Origin: Albibacterium sp035514885 | GTDB lineage: Bacteria > Bacteroidota > Bacteroidia > Sphingobacteriales > Sphingobacteriaceae | Direction of reading: 5' to 3' | Length of the DNA: 64,000 bases | NCBI RefSeq assembly: GCF_035514885.1 | Contig: NZ_DATJCH010000024.1 | Location: forward strand, 372,001 to 436,000 | In this document: one piece after another, positions 34,031 to 43,164 of the stretch | Layout of the letters: every line of letters begins with the position of its first letter | Position numbering within the stretch: the stretch's first letter is position 1 | Program-made: the position numbers and the translations under genes | The notes under the pieces: generated by a model | Database searches by the model: none | Told to the model about the DNA's origin: nothing | What the model saw: the letters and a program-made list of their open reading frames with translations, nothing else

Positions 34031-34882
34031 GTGCTTATATTTTATAAAAAAAGAGACTTACAAAATCATCTCCTCCATCTTCGAAAAGAGGGAAAGCGTA
34101 TTGGTCTAATACCTACGATGGGAGCGCTGCATGTAGGGCATTTGACTTTATTAGAGTACATTAAAGAATATTGCGATGTGCGTTTATGCAGTATTTTTGT
34201 AAATCCGACACAGTTTAACAATGCAGAAGATCTAGAGAAATACCCTCGACCGATAGAAAGAGATATAGATAATTTGAAGCAAGCTGGATGCGACTTGTTG
34301 TTTATGCCGGAAGTTAGTGAGATGTATGGTGAAAATGAGGAATGGTATATCGAATTAGGAGAATTAGATTCTATATTGGAAGGTGCATTTAGACCGGGTC
34401 ATTTTCAAGGTGTGACTCAAATCGTGAGTAAGCTTTTTGATATTGTAAAGCCGGATGTTGCTTGTTTTGGTCAAAAGGATTATCAGCAATATTTGGTAAT
34501 TGAAAAAATGACTCGATTGTTGGAAATTCCAATTGAGTTAAAACTATGTCCTACTGTCCGTGAAACCGATGGCTTGGCAATGAGTTCAAGAAATGTTCGT
34601 TTAACAGAAAAAGGACGTGCCCAAGCTTTGATTATTTATAAAGGCTTGATTTATTTTCAGCAACATATTGAGCATGGGAATTTTGAAAGGTGTAAAATAA
34701 AGGTTATTGAGATGCTGGAGAGTGTTCCTGATTTAAAGCTTGAGTATGTGGAGATTTGTGATTTAAATAGTTTGGAATCCTTGACTGATAATGCAACAAA
34801 TGAGACGGTCATTGCATTGATTGCTGTTTGGATAGATGGTGTAAGGCTGATTGATAATATGATAATCCATGTTGAGAATTAA
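34031..34882 (+). CDS. panC: Pantothenate synthetase
   Basis: PanC joins pantoate and beta-alanine using ATP to make pantothenate. From the chosen GTG at 34031 the protein has 283 residues and begins MLIFYKKRDLQNHLL, which lines up with the usual N-terminus. An upstream TTG at 33977 would add 18 unsupported residues. Motifs: IPTMGALHVGHL (27-38) with the HIGH-like nucleotide site, VNPTQFN, the FGQKDYQQ segment and MSSRNVRL. panD, which supplies beta-alanine, follows 41 bases later with its own promoter. No ATG start is available. Confidence 0.93.
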   Translation: MLIFYKKRDLQNHLLHLRKEGKRIGLIPTMGALHVGHLTLLEYIKEYCDVRLCSIFVNPTQFNNAEDLEKYPRPIERDIDNLKQAGCDLLFMPEVSEMYGENEEWYIELGELDSILEGAFRPGHFQGVTQIVSKLFDIVKPDVACFGQKDYQQYLVIEKMTRLLEIPIELKLCPTVRETDGLAMSSRNVRLTEKGRAQALIIYKGLIYFQQHIEHGNFERCKIKVIEMLESVPDLKLEYVEICDLNSLESLTDNATNETVIALIAVWIDGVRLIDNMIIHVEN

Positions 34883-34911
34883 AGTATTACCATGATATTC
34901 TTTAATTTTAG

Positions 34912-34919
34912 TAAATTTG
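34912..34919 (+). promoter_or_regulatory. -7 box TAAATTTG (panD)
   Basis: TAAATTTG matches TAnnTTTG and ends four bases before the panD ATG, so panD is likely expressed from a leaderless mRNA as well as by read-through from panC. Confidence 0.55.
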
Positions 34920-34923
34920 TACC

Positions 34924-35274
34924 ATGATTATTGAGGTAATGAAATCAAAGATTCATCGTGCGCGCGTTACGCAGGCGGAGTTGAATTATGTGGGGAGTAT
35001 TACAATTGATGAAGATTTAATTGACGCTGCCAATATTATAGCGAATGAAAAGGTGCAGATTGTAAACAATAACAATGGAGCACGTTTTGAAACTTATGTG
35101 ATTAAAGGTGAACGAGGGTCTGGTATTGTTTGTTTAAATGGTGCAGCAGCCCGTTTGGCTCAGGTAGGAGATGTGATCATTATTATTTCTTATGCTTATA
35201 TGTCTATAGAAGAAGGAAAGAGCTATAACCCCTTGCTTGTGTTTCCAGATTCTAATAACCGATTGATAAAATAG
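34924..35274 (+). CDS. panD: Aspartate 1-decarboxylase
   Basis: PanD decarboxylates L-aspartate to beta-alanine for pantothenate synthesis. The 116-residue proenzyme has the self-cleavage site Gly24-Ser25 in LNYVGSITID; Ser25 becomes the pyruvoyl cofactor. Other conserved parts are KIHRARVT near the N-terminus, NNNGARFETYVI, and a NGAAARLAQVGD segment. Length is normal. It follows panC, giving the complete last steps of pantothenate supply except for panB, which is not in the window. Confidence 0.97.
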   Translation: MIIEVMKSKIHRARVTQAELNYVGSITIDEDLIDAANIIANEKVQIVNNNNGARFETYVIKGERGSGIVCLNGAAARLAQVGDVIIIISYAYMSIEEGKSYNPLLVFPDSNNRLIK

Positions 35275-35359
35275 ATTCTATTTAGTATCTTAATCATAAG
35301 TTTTTCTATTCTACTTCTATGCCTGCATAGTAATTATATAATGAAGAAATTTCAACCTT

Positions 35360-36499
35360 ATGATTTTTGAAATAAGTGAAGAGCAAAAAATGATTCGCGA
35401 CGCGGCTCGTGATTTTGCTCAAACCGAATTGAAGCCTGGTGTTATTGAACGTGATGAAAATCAAATATTTCCTGCCGAGCAAATAAGAAAACTGGGAGAA
35501 CTGGGTTTCTTAGGTATGATGGTTGATCCAAAATACAATGGTTCAGGCTTGGATTCTATTTCCTACGTTCTCGCCATGGAGGAATTTTCTAAAATAGACG
35601 CTTCAGCCTCTGTAGTCGTTTCAGTAAACAACTCATTGGTTTGTTTTGGTTTGGAGAAATATGGTTCTGAAGACCAGAAAGAAAAGTATTTAAAGCCACT
35701 TGCTGCAGGTGAAATGATCGGCGCTTTTTGTCTCTCTGAACCTGAAGCGGGTTCGGATGCAACTTCGCAAAGAACCATTGCAGAAGATAAAGGAGATTAT
35801 TATTTGCTAAATGGAACAAAGAACTGGATTACCAATGGGGATACTGCTTCTGTATATTTAGTAATTGCTCAAACTCATCCTGAAAAAGGAAGTAGAGGTA
35901 TTAATGTTCTTATCCTGGAAAAAGGTATGGAAGGTTTTAGTGTTGGACCCAAAGAGAATAAGATGGGTATTCGTGGGTCAGATACACATTCTCTTCTTTT
36001 TAATGATGTGAAAGTTCCAAAGCAAAATCGTATTGGTGAGGATGGTTTTGGGTTTAAGTTTGCAATGCAAACATTGGATGGAGGACGTATAGGTATTGCT
36101 GCACAGGCTCTTGGAATTGCATCAGGAGCCTTTGAGCTTGCTTTGAATTATGCGCAAGAGCGAAAGGCTTTTGGTAAACCAATTGCAGAATTGCAAGCTA
36201 TCAGCTTTAAATTAGCAGATATGGCAACTGATATTGAAGCAGCACGTTTGTTAGTTATGAAAGCTGCTTGGTTGAAGGATCAAGAATTGCCTTATGCAAA
36301 ATATGCATCAATGGCTAAGTTAAAAGCTTCAGAAGTTGCCATGAAAACCACAATAGAGGCTGTTCAGATTCATGGTGGTTATGGATATGTGAAAGAGTAT
36401 CATGTTGAACGATTAATGCGTGACGCAAAAGTTACACAAATTTATGAGGGAACTTCTGAAATTCAGCGGCTTGTAATTGCCAGAGAAATATTGAAATAG
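35360..36499 (+). CDS. Acyl-CoA dehydrogenase (short-chain type)
   Basis: A 379-residue FAD enzyme that oxidises acyl-CoA to trans-2-enoyl-CoA. The three-domain fold is visible: helical N-terminus, beta domain with AFCLSEPEAGSD (about 117-128) and WITNG, and the C-terminal helical domain with GRIGIAAQALG and IHGGYGY. The catalytic base is Glu363 in YEGTSEIQ, at the position used by short- and medium-chain (butyryl-CoA type) members. The exact chain length cannot be told. It is preceded by a small unexplained gap after panD and followed 22 bases later by a TlpA-like lipoprotein gene. Confidence 0.93.
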   Translation: MIFEISEEQKMIRDAARDFAQTELKPGVIERDENQIFPAEQIRKLGELGFLGMMVDPKYNGSGLDSISYVLAMEEFSKIDASASVVVSVNNSLVCFGLEKYGSEDQKEKYLKPLAAGEMIGAFCLSEPEAGSDATSQRTIAEDKGDYYLLNGTKNWITNGDTASVYLVIAQTHPEKGSRGINVLILEKGMEGFSVGPKENKMGIRGSDTHSLLFNDVKVPKQNRIGEDGFGFKFAMQTLDGGRIGIAAQALGIASGAFELALNYAQERKAFGKPIAELQAISFKLADMATDIEAARLLVMKAAWLKDQELPYAKYASMAKLKASEVAMKTTIEAVQIHGGYGYVKEYHVERLMRDAKVTQIYEGTSEIQRLVIAREILK

Positions 36500-36521
36500 G
36501 TATCTTTAAAAAAAATATGGT

Positions 36522-37754
36522 ATGAAAAAGATCTTGTATTCCTTCTTTATTTTCAGTTTGACCTATTTGGTTGCTTGTACTCCTGCAAAGATTGAACTGG
36601 AAAATGGGATATGGCGCGGAGTGTTTAAGACCGACTCTGCTATTGAGATTCCTTTTAACTTTGAAATATATGATTCTGCAGGAACTAAACAGATTGCATT
36701 TTTGAATGCAAAAGAGCGATTGAATATCAGCGAGGTTAGTTTGGTGGGTGACTCTGTTATAATTAAGACACCTTTGTATGAAACAGAAATCCGTGCTCAG
36801 TTAACTGGAGATGGCTTAACTGGTATCTGGACTCGTAATTTTCCTGATAAGGTACAACATATGGCTTTCGAGGCCAAACCAAATGTAACATGGCGCTTTA
36901 TTAAGAATCCAAGAGCCGCAAAGGAAAATATTAGTGATAAATGGTCTGTGCTTTTTAGAAAGGATAACGGTACTGATACTACGTCTGCTATAGGAGAATT
37001 TGTTCAGGACGGTAATAATGTAAGTGGAACATTTTTAACTGATTATGGGGATTATCGTTTCTTGCAAGGTGAGATTGACGGCGATATTCTTTCTTTATCA
37101 GCTTATGATGGATCGAGTCCAAGTCTTTTTGTTGCTACCATTTCAGAAGGTGGCATTATTGGGGATATGTATTCTGGACCTAGCAATCATAGAGACTGGG
37201 AGGCAAGACGAGACGAAAATGCAATGCTAGCTGATGCTTATCAACTTACCAGATTAAAAGCTGATTCCAGTTCCATTAACTTTAATTTTAAAGATACAGA
37301 AGGGAAGATGGTTTCTTTGAAGGATGAACGTTATAAGAATAAGGTTGTTGTTGTTCAATTTTTAGGATCATGGTGTCCAAATTGTATGGATGAGACAGCT
37401 TATTTAAGTCCTTTTTATAAGAAATATAAAGATGAAGGTGTTGAAATTATAGGTTTGGCATATGAACGCTATGCTGAACCTGAGCGGGCCAGGAAGGCAG
37501 TTGTAAATCTTATAGACCGTTTTAATATTACCTATCCTGTTTTATTAACAGGATATACCAATAAGGATGTATTAAAAAGTATTCCGGCACTCGAAAATTT
37601 CAATGCTTTTCCTACAACAATAGTAATTGATAGGAGGGGGAAAGTTCGCACGATTCACTCAGGGTTTACAGGTCCGGCTACGGGTCAGATGTATGTGGAT
37701 TACACAAATAAATTTGAAGCTACTATCAATGAGTTGTTAAAAGAGAAGATTTAG
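36522..37754 (+). CDS. TlpA-like thioredoxin-fold lipoprotein
   Basis: A 410-residue periplasmic lipoprotein, lipobox YLVAC with Cys at about residue 19. Residues about 25-230 form a beta-rich region without a name I can give. The C-terminal 165 residues are a TlpA/AhpC-TSA thioredoxin domain with FLGSWCPNCMDE (about 282-293), whose CPNC pair is a redox-active CxxC, and the cis-Pro region FPTTIVIDRRGKV. It likely reduces disulfides of an envelope partner, as in cytochrome c maturation or respiration assembly. It may be co-transcribed with the acyl-CoA dehydrogenase (22-base gap). Confidence 0.88.
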   Translation: MKKILYSFFIFSLTYLVACTPAKIELENGIWRGVFKTDSAIEIPFNFEIYDSAGTKQIAFLNAKERLNISEVSLVGDSVIIKTPLYETEIRAQLTGDGLTGIWTRNFPDKVQHMAFEAKPNVTWRFIKNPRAAKENISDKWSVLFRKDNGTDTTSAIGEFVQDGNNVSGTFLTDYGDYRFLQGEIDGDILSLSAYDGSSPSLFVATISEGGIIGDMYSGPSNHRDWEARRDENAMLADAYQLTRLKADSSSINFNFKDTEGKMVSLKDERYKNKVVVVQFLGSWCPNCMDETAYLSPFYKKYKDEGVEIIGLAYERYAEPERARKAVVNLIDRFNITYPVLLTGYTNKDVLKSIPALENFNAFPTTIVIDRRGKVRTIHSGFTGPATGQMYVDYTNKFEATINELLKEKI

Positions 37755-37773
37755 CTCATCTGACTAATATTTA

Positions 37774-37808
37774 AATGTAGAAGGCTCCATATCGGAGCCT
37801 TCTACATT
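37774..37808. terminator. Bidirectional intrinsic terminator
   Basis: A perfect 15-bp stem (37774-37788 with 37794-37808) with a 5-base loop, between the TlpA-like gene (plus) and the convergent rluB (minus). Confidence 0.9.
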
Positions 37809-37828
37809 ATTTAATACAGTTTATATAG

Positions 37829-39130
37829 TTATTTAATAAAGTGTTTTAACTGAATAACTTCCTTTTCTTCCAGATGTCTCCAGCGGCCACGAGGTAAATC
37901 TTTTTTATTAAGATTTGCATAGATTACCCGATCCAGTTTAATAACGTCATAACCTAGATGTTCGAATATCCGTCTAACTATACGGTTCTTTCCACTGTGT
38001 ATTTGTATACCAACTTCCTTTTTGCTTGCTCCTTGAACATAGCTAACGTCATCTGGCTTAATTAAACCATCTTCTAATTCTATTCCGTATTCAATTTTAT
38101 TGAAATCACCTTGACTTAGGTTTTTGTTTAATTCAACTTGGTAGATCTTTGTTATACTATTTCTTGGATGAGAAAGTTTTTCTGCCAATTCTCCATCATT
38201 AGTCATTAATAATAGTCCGGTAGTATTGCGGTCAAGTCTTCCTACAGGATAAATTCGTTCGCGTGTGGCTTTCTCAACTAAATGCATAACTGTTCGACGT
38301 TCTTGAGGATCGTCAGTAGTTGTAATATAATCCTTTGGCTTATTTAAAAGTATATAAACCATTTTCTCGCGCTTTAGGCGCTCTCCATTATATTTAACCT
38401 CGTCAGTAGCAGGATTTACCCGAGTACCTAAGGATGTTACTACTTCACCATTGATACTAACTACTCCAGCCTCGATTAGCTCATCTGCTTTTCTTCTTGA
38501 GCAAATACCAGCATTGGCAATGTATCTATTTAAGCGGATTAGTTCAGGTTCTCCAAAAGAACGTGATTTTGACTCTTTAGGGTTTTCTTCTTTTTGGTAA
38601 GGAGTCTCTCTACGAGGGCGATCACCTTTTTTAAAATCACCAGATTTCCGGAATGGCTTATCCTCTCTTTTAAAACTATCGTCTTTTTTGAAAGGTGTGT
38701 CTTTTCTTGGGCGTTCGGTCTTTTTAAACTCACCAGACCTTCTGAATGGTTTGTCTTCTTTTTTAAAATGGTTCTCTTTTTTATAAAGATTGTCTTTTCT
38801 TAATCGATCTTCTTTTTTATCAATCGACTTTTTGAAAGGTTTTTCATCTCTTTTAAAATTTTCATCCTTTTTAAAGGGTCGATCTTGGGTTTTAGAGAAT
38901 CTAGATGTAGAAGATGTTGTGTTTTTTTTATAGGGTCTCTGCCTGTTGTCGTCTGATTTCTTAGCATCAAAGCTAGTCCCTGATGCTTGTTCAGGACGTT
39001 TTGAGTGAGGTTTTCTATCATCGAAACGGTTGTCTCGGTTTGTGCTTCCTTCTGCTTTTTTGCCGAAAGAGGGCTTACCTCCATGGTTGGATTTGCCGTC
39101 ACGGCTGTTCCTTTTATTATTGAATGGCAT
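37829..39130 (-). CDS. rluB: Pseudouridine synthase RluB/RsuA family with long basic N-terminal extension
   Basis: A 433-residue rRNA pseudouridine synthase. Residues about 1-195 are a low-complexity extension of Lys, Arg, Asp, Phe and Pro, probably disordered and RNA-binding. It contains a clean 31-residue tandem duplication (121-151 and 152-182, both with EDKPFR and SG.FKK). The S4 domain follows (about 197-245, IRLNRYIANAGICSRRKADE), then the catalytic domain with the active Asp in PVGRLDRNTTGLLLMTNDGE (abbreviated) and KNRIVRRIFEHLGY. The ATG at 39130 is chosen because a promoter lies just upstream at 39156-39187; the frame to 39169 would include it. Confidence 0.9.
   Translation of the reverse strand: MPFNNKRNSRDGKSNHGGKPSFGKKAEGSTNRDNRFDDRKPHSKRPEQASGTSFDAKKSDDNRQRPYKKNTTSSTSRFSKTQDRPFKKDENFKRDEKPFKKSIDKKEDRLRKDNLYKKENHFKKEDKPFRRSGEFKKTERPRKDTPFKKDDSFKREDKPFRKSGDFKKGDRPRRETPYQKEENPKESKSRSFGEPELIRLNRYIANAGICSRRKADELIEAGVVSINGEVVTSLGTRVNPATDEVKYNGERLKREKMVYILLNKPKDYITTTDDPQERRTVMHLVEKATRERIYPVGRLDRNTTGLLLMTNDGELAEKLSHPRNSITKIYQVELNKNLSQGDFNKIEYGIELEDGLIKPDDVSYVQGASKKEVGIQIHSGKNRIVRRIFEHLGYDVIKLDRVIYANLNKKDLPRGRWRHLEEKEVIQLKHFIK
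38585..38770 (-). repeat. Tandem 93-bp coding repeat in rluB
   Basis: Two adjacent 93-bp units encode the 31-residue repeats of the RluB extension. About two thirds of the residues are identical, and the changes keep charge (Lys/Arg, Asp/Glu), which points to an old duplication under selection for composition. Confidence 0.7.
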
Positions 39131-39155
39131 ATATTTTACCCTTATTTTGAATCTG

Positions 39156-39187
39156 CAAAGGTAGATCATTTTTTTAAATAATTACAA
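39156..39187 (-). promoter_or_regulatory. Promoter TTG-N21-TACCTTTG (rluB)
   Basis: On the minus strand, TTG at 39185-39187 and TACCTTTG at 39156-39163 are 21 bases apart. The leader to the ATG at 39130 is about 25 bases. Confidence 0.7.
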
Positions 39188-39271
39188 TTAGACATCTTTT
39201 TTTAGAAAGATGGATATTGATCTGAAAATATTGCCAATAGGGAGGTTTAAAGAGGCTTTTTACGTAACTAT

Positions 39272-39302
39272 TTGGTAGTTAACAATATAGTTTGTACATT
39301 TG
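39272..39302 (+). promoter_or_regulatory. Promoter TTG-N20-TACATTTG (lytic transglycosylase)
   Basis: TTG at 39272-39274 and TACATTTG at 39295-39302 are 20 bases apart, a full match to the lineage consensus, with a leader of about 35 bases to the ATG at 39341. Confidence 0.75.
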
Positions 39303-39340
39303 CCACCCACATTTTCCTAGTACCAAAAGGAGAGGCAAAT

Positions 39341-40153
39341 ATGATTAAAAAACACCTGTTAACTTGCGCTTTGGCAGTAGTAGTTTTACTAGGTTCAAAG
39401 TTGTTTATTTACAGTACTCCTGTAAAAAGTGAAGCGGAAACACGGAGTCTGATAGACGATGATAAGATTGTTGAAAGGCACCGTTTAGCTCTTGAAGTAG
39501 AAAAGAAAGAAAAATATTATTCTTCCCTAAACTTTGCAAACGAAGAGATACCGGCAGGTATTAAATCGGTTGACAGAAGGATGAAAAGAAATCTTAATAA
39601 GTTTTCATATCGTAATCTTCAAACCCATAAGCTACATCGTACAGCAAAAGAATGGTTTCCGAAAATAGTGCCGATTTTAAAGAAACACGGAATTCCTGAA
39701 GATTTCAAATACATGCCTTTAGTAGAAAGCGGACTTCGTTCTGGCACTTCGCATCGGGGAGCATCGGGATATTGGCAATTTATGCCTGGAACTGCTCGAG
39801 CTTTTGGTCTTAAAGTAAATTCAAAAGTAGATGAGCGCCAAGATATATTGAAATCTACTGAAGCTGCTGCTAAATATTTGAATGCTCTGCATGATATCTT
39901 TGGAAATTGGACATTGGTTGCCGCTGCCTATAACATGGGAGAGGGAGGATTGTTGAAATCGATGAGAAATCAAGGGAAGGACAATTATTACTTATTGTCT
40001 TTAAATGCTGAAACCTCTGCTTATGTATATCGATTGATTTCCATGAAGGAGATTATAGAAAACCCAGATATATATGGTTATTTGCCTGCAAGTGGAAAGG
40101 GTATGCTTACAGAGAATATATCTTATCAATGGGAACTTAATAATCGCTTGTAA
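39341..40153 (+). CDS. Lytic transglycosylase (SLT family)
   Basis: A 270-residue envelope enzyme that cleaves peptidoglycan glycan strands, leaving 1,6-anhydroMurNAc ends. The N-terminus (MIKKHLLTCALAVVVLLGS) is a signal peptide or anchor. The SLT domain starts near residue 110: YMPLVESGLRSG with the catalytic Glu in LVESG, then GASGYWQFMPGTAR and AAAYNMGEGG. A longer frame from 39272 starts at the promoter itself and is rejected. It is monocistronic. Its products are possible substrates for the namZ/murQ pathway in the same window, although anhydro-sugar enzymes would also be needed. Confidence 0.92.
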   Translation: MIKKHLLTCALAVVVLLGSKLFIYSTPVKSEAETRSLIDDDKIVERHRLALEVEKKEKYYSSLNFANEEIPAGIKSVDRRMKRNLNKFSYRNLQTHKLHRTAKEWFPKIVPILKKHGIPEDFKYMPLVESGLRSGTSHRGASGYWQFMPGTARAFGLKVNSKVDERQDILKSTEAAAKYLNALHDIFGNWTLVAAAYNMGEGGLLKSMRNQGKDNYYLLSLNAETSAYVYRLISMKEIIENPDIYGYLPASGKGMLTENISYQWELNNRL

Positions 40154-40173
40154 AATTGATGCCCTAATTAATT

Positions 40174-40187
40174 TTCTAAGCTTAGAA
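40174..40187. promoter_or_regulatory. 14-bp perfect palindrome upstream of uvrA
   Basis: TTCTAAGCTTAGAA reads the same on both strands. It ends 39 bases before the uvrA -7 box, where an operator could act. No similar site is seen upstream of uvrB or recF. Confidence 0.35.
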
Positions 40188-40226
40188 TCCTTACCATTTC
40201 TTCAGATTTTTTCATAATATTATCTG

Positions 40227-40234
40227 TATTTTTG
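40227..40234 (+). promoter_or_regulatory. -7 box TATTTTTG (uvrA)
   Basis: TATTTTTG matches TAnnTTTG, 45 bases before the uvrA ATG at 40280. A four-codon mini-frame (ATG at 40240, stop at 40252-40254) lies in the leader, five bases after the box. Confidence 0.5.
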
Positions 40235-40279
40235 CATAAATGGGATACGATTAAGACCCTTTTGCATGGAGATTCCTAC

Positions 40280-43138
40280 ATGAATAAAAATACTATTCCG
40301 GATTTAGTAGAACAGAATGAAGTTGAGGTTTTTGGAGCCCGGGTTCATAATCTAAAGAATATTGACGTTAGTTTTCCACGAAATAAGTTAGTTGTAATAA
40401 CTGGATTAAGTGGGAGCGGTAAATCTTCGTTAGCTTTTGATACGATTTACGCAGAAGGACAGCGTAGATATTTAGAAACTTTTAGTGCTTATAGTCGCCA
40501 GTTTCTTGGTGGTTTGGAGCGGCCGGATGTGGATAAAATATCAGGTTTAAGTCCGGTAATCGCGATTGAGCAGAAAACTACCAATAAGAACCCTCGTTCT
40601 ACCGTAGGTACAATTACGGAAGTCTATGATTTCTTAAGGCTTCTATACGCCCGTACAGGAGAGGCATTCTCTTATGTATCTGGTCAAAAGATGGAGCGTC
40701 TTTCTGAAAACCAGATTATTGATCGCATATTGTCGAAATTTAATAATGAACCTGTGAATGTCCTTGCTCCAGTAGTAAAAGGCAGGAAGGGTCATTATCG
40801 GGAATTGTTTGAACAAATAAGAAAGCAGGGCTTTGTAAAGGTTCGAATTGATGGTGAACTTGCGGATCTTAGTCCGAAAATGCAAGTTGATAGGTATAAG
40901 ACGCATGATATTGAAGTCGTAATTGATCGACTAATCATTAGTGAAAAAGATAGAAACAGATTGCAGAGTTCTGTTCAGCAAGCAATGAAGTTGGCGAAGG
41001 GAGTTATTAAGATTAGTAATGCTGCTAATCAAGAGTTCTTCTTTAGTCGATTTTTAATGGATCCCGAGTCCGGTATTTCTTATGATGAGCCTCAACCCAA
41101 TACTTTTTCCTTTAATTCGCCTTATGGTGCTTGTGAGAATTGTGATGGTTTAGGCTATGTATTTCAAATTGATCGCGAAAGTGTTATCCCTGATGCGAAA
41201 TTAAGCATTATGCGCGGAGGCCTAGCTCCTTTAGGTGAGTATAAGGATAATTGGACATTCCAGCAGCTAAAAGCTTTGGCCAAGAAATACGGTTTTTCAC
41301 TGACAACCCCTATTAAAGATTTATCTGAGGAGCACCTCAGCTTAATTTTTGATGGTGCACCCGATATTATAAGTGTTCCTGTTTCTTATAATAAATGGAA
41401 TGTTAAGACCTATCAAATCGTATATGAGGGTCTTTTTAAACAACTTGAAGAACAGTACGAACAGAAATCTGGAAATGGTGATATAGAAAGCTTTAGATCT
41501 TTAAAGACCTGTACGGTTTGTGAGGGAGCAAGACTAAAGAAAGAGGCTTTACATTTCAAGATTGATCATAAGAATATTTCGGAGTTAGCTGATCTGGACA
41601 TTTCGACATTGGTTGCGTGGTTTGATAATTTAGAAAGTAGATTAAGCGACCGTCAGAATATTATTGCTACTGAAATTCTTAAAGAGATCCGTTCACGCCT
41701 AGGTTTCCTTTTAGATGTCGGCCTGAATTATTTAAGCTTGAATCGTTCTGCAAAAACGCTTTCTGGTGGAGAGGCTCAACGTATCCGTTTGGCTACTCAA
41801 ATTGGATCGCAACTCGTCAATGTTCTTTATATATTGGATGAGCCGAGCATTGGATTGCACCAGCGTGATAATGAAAGGTTGATCGATGCTTTAAAGAATT
41901 TGCGAGATATCGGAAATTCAGTTTTGGTGGTAGAACATGATAAAGATATGATTCTGGCTGCAGATTATGTTATTGATATGGGACCTGCGGCGGGTTTACA
42001 GGGTGGAGATGTTGTTGCTCAGGGAACACCTGAAGAAATTTTGAAGAGCCATACTTTAACAGCGGCATACTTGAATCAGGAAAAAGAGATCCTACTTCCA
42101 CCAACAAGAAGGCAAAGTAATGGACTAGCTTTGCGTATAGAAGGGGCAAGTGGGCATAACCTGAAGGATGTTAATGTAGATTTTCCTTTAGGTTGCTTTA
42201 TTTCAGTTACAGGTGTATCGGGTAGTGGCAAATCAAGTTTGATAACAGAGACATTGTATCCTATCTTGAATCATCATTTTTTTAGGGCTAAAAAAACTCC
42301 TTTACCTTATAAGAAGATTACTGGTTTAGAGAATATTGATAAAGTAATAGAGATAGATCAATCGCCTATAGGAAGAACACCTCGTTCAAATCCTTCTACC
42401 TACACGGGTGTATTCTCTGATATTAGAAACTTGTTTGTTCAGCTACCTGAAGCAAAAATTCGTGGGTATAAACCTGGTCGTTTTTCTTTTAATGTAAAAG
42501 GAGGGCGTTGTGAGACCTGTAAGGGTGGTGGTATGAAAGTTATAGAGATGAACTTTCTTCCAGATGTTCAGGTGCCTTGCGAAACCTGTCAAGGGAAGCG
42601 CTATAATCGTGAGACACTGGAAGTGCGCTATCGAGGGAAGTCTATTAGCGATGTTTTAGATATGCGTATTGAGGAGGCTGTAGCTTTTTTTGAGCCAATT
42701 CCTTCAATCTATCGTAAGATTAAAACATTGAACGACGTGGGCTTAGGTTATTTAACATTAGGACAATCATCGGTTACATTGTCGGGTGGAGAGGCGCAGC
42801 GTGTGAAGCTTGCGACTGAACTGTCTAAAAAGGATACCGGTAAAACTTTTTATATTTTAGATGAGCCTACAACTGGTTTACATTTTGAAGATGTGAATGT
42901 ATTATTGGGGGTTTTGAATCGATTGGTTCAGCGTGGTAATACTGTTTTGGTAATTGAACATAATATGGAAGTCATTAAAGTATCTGATTGGGTAATTGAC
43001 ATGGGACCTGAGGGTGGTAGGGGTGGTGGAGAGCTTGTTTTTTCAGGTACACCCGAAGATTTAGCTCAGAATAAGATAAGCCGAACAGCTAAGTTTATTG
43101 AAACAGAGTTAAATTTCAGTAATAAAGTGGTATCTTAA
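40280..43138 (+). CDS. uvrA: Excinuclease ABC subunit UvrA
   Basis: A 952-residue damage-recognition ATPase of nucleotide excision repair. Two ABC cassettes are visible: first Walker A GLSGSGKSS (42-50) and second GVSGSGKSS (near 660), with signatures LSGGEAQRIRLA and LSGGEAQRVKLA. Zinc sites are seen as CENCDGLGY and CTVCEGAR in the first half and CETCKGGGM with CETCQGKRYN in the second. The ATG at 40280 is preferred; an in-frame TTG at 40232 overlaps the promoter box. It works with uvrB (52625) and mfd (1-875). The MIP18-family gene follows 26 bases later. Confidence 0.96.
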   Translation: MNKNTIPDLVEQNEVEVFGARVHNLKNIDVSFPRNKLVVITGLSGSGKSSLAFDTIYAEGQRRYLETFSAYSRQFLGGLERPDVDKISGLSPVIAIEQKTTNKNPRSTVGTITEVYDFLRLLYARTGEAFSYVSGQKMERLSENQIIDRILSKFNNEPVNVLAPVVKGRKGHYRELFEQIRKQGFVKVRIDGELADLSPKMQVDRYKTHDIEVVIDRLIISEKDRNRLQSSVQQAMKLAKGVIKISNAANQEFFFSRFLMDPESGISYDEPQPNTFSFNSPYGACENCDGLGYVFQIDRESVIPDAKLSIMRGGLAPLGEYKDNWTFQQLKALAKKYGFSLTTPIKDLSEEHLSLIFDGAPDIISVPVSYNKWNVKTYQIVYEGLFKQLEEQYEQKSGNGDIESFRSLKTCTVCEGARLKKEALHFKIDHKNISELADLDISTLVAWFDNLESRLSDRQNIIATEILKEIRSRLGFLLDVGLNYLSLNRSAKTLSGGEAQRIRLATQIGSQLVNVLYILDEPSIGLHQRDNERLIDALKNLRDIGNSVLVVEHDKDMILAADYVIDMGPAAGLQGGDVVAQGTPEEILKSHTLTAAYLNQEKEILLPPTRRQSNGLALRIEGASGHNLKDVNVDFPLGCFISVTGVSGSGKSSLITETLYPILNHHFFRAKKTPLPYKKITGLENIDKVIEIDQSPIGRTPRSNPSTYTGVFSDIRNLFVQLPEAKIRGYKPGRFSFNVKGGRCETCKGGGMKVIEMNFLPDVQVPCETCQGKRYNRETLEVRYRGKSISDVLDMRIEEAVAFFEPIPSIYRKIKTLNDVGLGYLTLGQSSVTLSGGEAQRVKLATELSKKDTGKTFYILDEPTTGLHFEDVNVLLGVLNRLVQRGNTVLVIEHNMEVIKVSDWVIDMGPEGGRGGGELVFSGTPEDLAQNKISRTAKFIETELNFSNKVVS

Positions 43139-43164
43139 GTTGTTGTTAACATAAAAATACAGAA

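Noticed and set aside
34031..34882. Longer PanC starting at TTG 33977
   Set aside because: The extra 18 residues do not resemble any PanC N-terminus and overlap the divergent promoter region.
35341..35370. Nine-codon frame (ATG at 35341) overlapping the acyl-CoA dehydrogenase start
   Set aside because: Too short, no ribosome-binding or promoter support; could be chance.
40232..40280. Longer UvrA starting at TTG 40232
   Set aside because: This TTG lies inside the TATTTTTG promoter box; the ATG at 40280 gives the normal N-terminus.
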